A DNA stretch of 24,625 bases, taken from positions 1-24,625 of IMG/VR virus record IMGVR_UViG_3300010300_005275; one strand, written 5' to 3'. The notes beneath the pieces were generated by a model. It was given only the letters and a program-made list of their open reading frames with translations. It did not search any database and was not told the origin of the DNA. The stretch is from a virus. Of this stretch, positions 22,684-24,625 are shown in pieces (within the stretch, counting starts at the first letter, position 1; each line of letters starts with the position of its first letter). A program made the translations under genes and the position numbers.

Positions 22684-23203
22684 AAATTACGAACACGGTT
22701 TTACAAAAAAGACAGATCGGGAAGCTATAAGAGCTATGGCTAAAGTTTTTTTTGAAACTGATTATGGTGATGATTTTGACGCTATAGAAGACCCTGTCCA
22801 AAGAGCTAACGACTTAGAAGAAATTTGCGAAGAAGTTTCCCAATCAGCTATTCAAAATAAAGAACAAGTTTCTTTTGTGGCTAGAGATTCCGAGAGCGGT
22901 GATATTTTGGGGTTTTTGGCTGTCGAAAGTTTTAAGAGAAATTCAGTAATGATTAATTGGATTATAACAAATAAAGAGTACAAAGTATCTTTGATTTATA
23001 AAGATTTCTTAATTAAAGCCATGCAATATATAATTGGGTATTTTGGTCGCAAAAAGATTTATATTAGAATGACCGACCGAGATCAAAAGGGAGCTTCTTA
23101 TTTCAGAAGAACTTTTCCAACTAGAACTATAGCTTCTGAGCCTTTTAGCTATATGGAAATAGATTGGTCTAAATATTTCTTTGAAAATAATATACAAATT
23201 TAA
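22670..23203 (+). CDS. hypothetical small protein, possible GNAT-like fold, paralogue 2
   Basis: 177 residues. The middle reads SFVARDSESGDILGFLAVES, a strand-turn-strand typical of GNAT beta hairpins ('v.ad...g.ivGf....'). The rest of the pattern is YKVSLIYKDFLIKAMQYIIG (long helix), KKIYIRMTDRDQ, SYFRRTFPTR and FSYMEIDW. The order is the same as in the proteins before and after it, suggesting divergent paralogues. The usual R/QxxGxG/A acetyl-CoA loop is not evident. The gene overlaps the previous one by 14 bases, and the sulfotransferase ATG follows its TAA directly, so it belongs to one transcript with them. The substrate is unknown. Confidence 0.75.
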   Translation: MKEIKNYEHGFTKKTDREAIRAMAKVFFETDYGDDFDAIEDPVQRANDLEEICEEVSQSAIQNKEQVSFVARDSESGDILGFLAVESFKRNSVMINWIITNKEYKVSLIYKDFLIKAMQYIIGYFGRKKIYIRMTDRDQKGASYFRRTFPTRTIASEPFSYMEIDWSKYFFENNIQI

Positions 23204-23806
23204 ATGCAATTTGAAAACAAAGTATGTTTTTTTCGTATACCCAAAAATGCCAGCACATCTATTTACGAGCATTTGGGCGATAAAAATATAATACGAGATG
23301 AAAATTTAAAAAAATTATTTAAAAAAAATAGATTTCATAATATTTTTGCTCCATCCCATTGTAAGGTATCCGAAGCTATAGAGTGTTTAGGTCAAGAAAT
23401 ACTATTACTACCTTGTTTTGCGGTGTGCAGAAATCCTTTTGACAGAATGGTATCTCAATATTTCTTTTGTCAACAAAATGATTTTATAAATAAAACTTTT
23501 ACTTCTTTTAATAACTTTGTAGATTTTTGTTTGAAAGAAAAAAGCATCGCTTCAATGAGCCAAAGCGAATATTTAGATATTCCAAGCAAGGTGTCGATTT
23601 TGAAATTCGAAAACCTACAAGAAGATTTTAAAAATTTTCTTTTCAACTACAATGTTATAGATATTCCAGTTAATTTACCTCAAAAAAATAAATCTTCACA
23701 CAATAAATATCAAAATTACTACACAAAAGAAACAGAAAAAAAAGTTTTAGATTTGTGGCACGAAGATTTTCAAAGATTTAATTACTCAACCAATGTACAA
23801 GGTTAA
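23204..23806 (+). CDS. PAPS-dependent carbohydrate sulfotransferase-like protein (sulfotransferase family 2 type)
   Basis: 200 residues. The 5'-phosphosulfate-binding loop is RIPKNASTSIYEHLG (K14, S17, S19), and the 3'-phosphate motif is VCRNPFDRMVSQYFF (R76, S84); together they define PAPS sulfotransferases of the carbohydrate (Golgi-type and bacterial) kind. Further matches are SILKFENLQEDF ('..ryE.l..D') and YTKETEKKVLDLWHEDFQRF, the family's C-terminal 'Y....v..ly..Df..f'. It would transfer sulfate from PAPS to a sugar hydroxyl in the cytoplasm. Possible targets are a glycan made with the GT4/GT9 enzymes, or a tail or host-surface sugar; this is inference. It starts right after the paralogue-2 stop and overlaps paralogue 3 by 14 bases. 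Confidence 0.87.
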   Translation: MQFENKVCFFRIPKNASTSIYEHLGDKNIIRDENLKKLFKKNRFHNIFAPSHCKVSEAIECLGQEILLLPCFAVCRNPFDRMVSQYFFCQQNDFINKTFTSFNNFVDFCLKEKSIASMSQSEYLDIPSKVSILKFENLQEDFKNFLFNYNVIDIPVNLPQKNKSSHNKYQNYYTKETEKKVLDLWHEDFQRFNYSTNVQG

Positions 23807-24305
23807 AGAATACATTATTAGAAAATACGAAACAAGAGATTTTACTAAAATTTGTAATTTTATATGTAAGTTTCAAAAAAAAGCTAAACTTATTGGTATT
23901 TCAGATACTGAAAATATGCTATCAGCCAGGAACAAAAGAATACAAACAGAAAATTTTCTCAAAGAGTATGAGGCTAGTAGATTTCATAAATATGTTGCGG
24001 TTAACACCGAAACTAATGATATATTTCTATATTGCGTTTTCGTAAAAGTTGGTGATTCACATCAATTAAAATTCACGGTAAAAAATCCAGATTGTCTATT
24101 GCAAAAAATTATTGTTAGAGCATTTAAAGAAATAATTAATCAATTTTGTGCTGTTAATCAAGTGAAAGAGCTTTATTCGCCACTTACAAAAAGAGAAAAC
24201 TACGATAAATATACAAATTATATGCTTAAAACATTCGATACCGAGCAGGTTGAATCAAACGAAACATATATAAAAATAAAATACAATATTCCGCTTGACA
24301 TTTAG
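23793..24305 (+). CDS. hypothetical small protein, possible GNAT-like fold, paralogue 3
   Basis: 170 residues starting MYKVKEYIIRKYETRDFTKI, an opening like 'iR.y...D...i..f' of GNAT proteins. Then come a helical segment (LSARNKRIQTENFLKEYEA), HKYVAVNTETNDIFLYCVFV, QLKFTVKNPDC, a long helix (LLQKIIVRAFKEIINQF), LYSPLTKRENYDKYTNYML, and ETYIKIKYN. The last two segments resemble those of paralogue 1. No clear acetyl-CoA loop. It overlaps the sulfotransferase by 14 bases and is the last gene of that chain; a promoter-like motif and a small gene follow after 24 bases. Coding is well supported; enzymatic activity is not. Confidence 0.75.
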   Translation: MYKVKEYIIRKYETRDFTKICNFICKFQKKAKLIGISDTENMLSARNKRIQTENFLKEYEASRFHKYVAVNTETNDIFLYCVFVKVGDSHQLKFTVKNPDCLLQKIIVRAFKEIINQFCAVNQVKELYSPLTKRENYDKYTNYMLKTFDTEQVESNETYIKIKYNIPLDI

Positions 24306-24323
24306 TCTTTTTTGTGCAATATT
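24295..24323 (+). promoter_or_regulatory. Candidate promoter with -35 box and start-proximal motif, site C
   Basis: TTGACA (24295-24300) is followed after 17 bases by AATATT (24318-24323), with TG one base upstream of it (extended -10 form). The segment 24308-24322 reads TTTTTTGTGCAATAT, matching site A except for one base. Transcription would begin close to the GTG at 24330. This is the best promoter-like arrangement among the motif copies. Confidence 0.55.
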
Positions 24324-24329
24324 TGTTAT

Positions 24330-24515
24330 GTGAAAAAGTGGCAAAAGCAACAAAAAGGTGCAGTTTGGAAGAAAACTGGCCCAAACGGAACATATCTTTC
24401 TGGTTATGTTGAAATCGATGGAGAACAGCATAGAGTAACGATGTTTCCAAATAATTATAAAAAACATCAAAATCAGCCAGACTTTTTAATTTACAAACCA
24501 TATTCAGATTCTTAA
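24330..24515 (+). CDS. small DUF736-like phage protein, GTG start
   Basis: 61 residues from the GTG at 24330: VKKWQKQQKGAVWKKTG, then YLSGYVEIDGEQHRVTMFPN and QPDFLIYKP. The pattern 'W.k.g..gG.yLsG.v.i.g....v..FpN..K....PDf.iy' is that of small phage and bacterial proteins related to DUF736, whose function is unknown. The alternative ATG two bases earlier (24328) is followed at once by TGA and cannot be used; a TTG at 24312 would add six residues that do not fit. It follows a promoter-like motif with only a few bases between, suggesting a nearly leaderless mRNA. Confidence 0.7.
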   Translation: MKKWQKQQKGAVWKKTGPNGTYLSGYVEIDGEQHRVTMFPNNYKKHQNQPDFLIYKPYSDS

Positions 24516-24524
24516 GTGTAAAGA
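24516..24524 (+). promoter_or_regulatory. Candidate start-proximal motif, site E
   Basis: GTGTAAAGA begins directly after the stop of the DUF736-like gene and is followed by ATCTAT and the ATG at 24531. It is a weaker version of the GTGYAATAT element: it has no T-run and keeps GTGTAA only. With TAAGTGTAAA and CTATAT it resembles site F. Confidence 0.3.
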
Positions 24525-24530
24525 ATCTAT

Positions 24531-24625
24531 ATGGCGGAAAATCCACACGATTTAGAGAAACTAGCAAAGGGTGCATCACTTGACGGTTTAACAGGCAAAG
24601 ATGAAGGTAACATCGTAGACAAAAT
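24531..24625 (+). CDS. start of an unidentified gene, truncated by window end
   Basis: Only the first 31 codons are visible: MAENPHDLEKLAKGASLDG, then LTGKDEGNIVDK. The ORF is open to the end of the window. An acidic/polar helical N-terminus is all that can be said. The ATG follows a GTGTAA element, as several other genes in this window do, which supports it as a real start. Confidence 0.6.
   Translation, partial: MAENPHDLEKLAKGASLDGLTGKDEGNIVDK

Noticed and set aside
1-24625. tRNA genes, CRISPR arrays, insertion sequences, integrase or attachment sites
   Set aside because: Intergenic gaps are all below about 55 bases, no cloverleaf-like or regularly repeated segments were seen, and no transposase or integrase motif occurs in any gene read here.
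1-24625. Cyanophage identity
   Set aside because: No photosynthesis or carbon-metabolism gene is present; the general marine-phage flavour does not identify a cyanobacterial host.

Overview
The window is an AT-rich stretch of a tailed double-stranded DNA phage genome (Caudoviricetes). The tail-tip module has the lambda gene order L-K-I-J, which suggests a long flexible (siphovirus-type) tail. The gene mix (phage DnaE, Clp-like ATPase, GT4/GT9 glycosyltransferases, a sulfotransferase, lectin-like domains on the tail tip, almost no Shine-Dalgarno sequences, very tight gene packing) resembles environmental marine phages. Nothing identifies the host; no tRNA, integrase or photosynthesis gene is present in this window.

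Layout. Positions 1-2563 (+): the end of a replicative DNA polymerase III alpha subunit, coupled by an ATGA overlap to a Clp-like ATPase with an N-domain and one AAA module, then a 69-residue basic protein, closed by a strong intrinsic terminator. Positions 2609-4466 (+): an APH/choline-kinase-fold protein with an altered metal-binding residue, followed 1 nt later by a protein resembling arginyl/leucyl-tRNA-protein transferases (ATE/Bpt). Positions 4433-5089 (-): one lone conserved phage protein transcribed against its neighbours. Positions 5141-9653 (+): an overlapping gene chain containing a small protein of 53 residues, a GT4 glycosyltransferase with a zinc-ribbon insertion, a GT9 glycosyltransferase split in two by a DUF6165-like gene, and a recombination/annealing-like hypothetical.

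Positions 9648-22138 (-): the tail-tip module. In transcription order it holds a gpL-like Fe-S protein (with a carbohydrate-binding-like insertion), a JAMM-only gpK-like peptidase, a gpI-like assembly protein, and a gpJ homologue divided over two very large proteins (1256 and 2156 residues) that carry laminin-G/ConA-like modules. Positions 22141-24625 (+) start two bases from gpL on the other strand. They hold three small proteins with similar C-terminal patterns (possibly GNAT-like), a PAPS-dependent sulfotransferase between the second and third, a DUF736-like small protein and the beginning of one more gene.

The parts suggest virion assembly and adsorption (tail tip with lectin-like modules), carbohydrate modification (GT4, GT9, sulfotransferase), DNA replication (DnaE, possibly the annealing-like protein), and a possible protein-fate module (Clp-like ATPase, kinase-like and ATE-like proteins). 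A recurrent start-proximal motif, GTGYAATAT after a T-run, lies directly upstream of genes on both strands and may be the phage's own promoter for nearly leaderless transcripts. All family assignments were made by eye from motifs; none was checked by database search.
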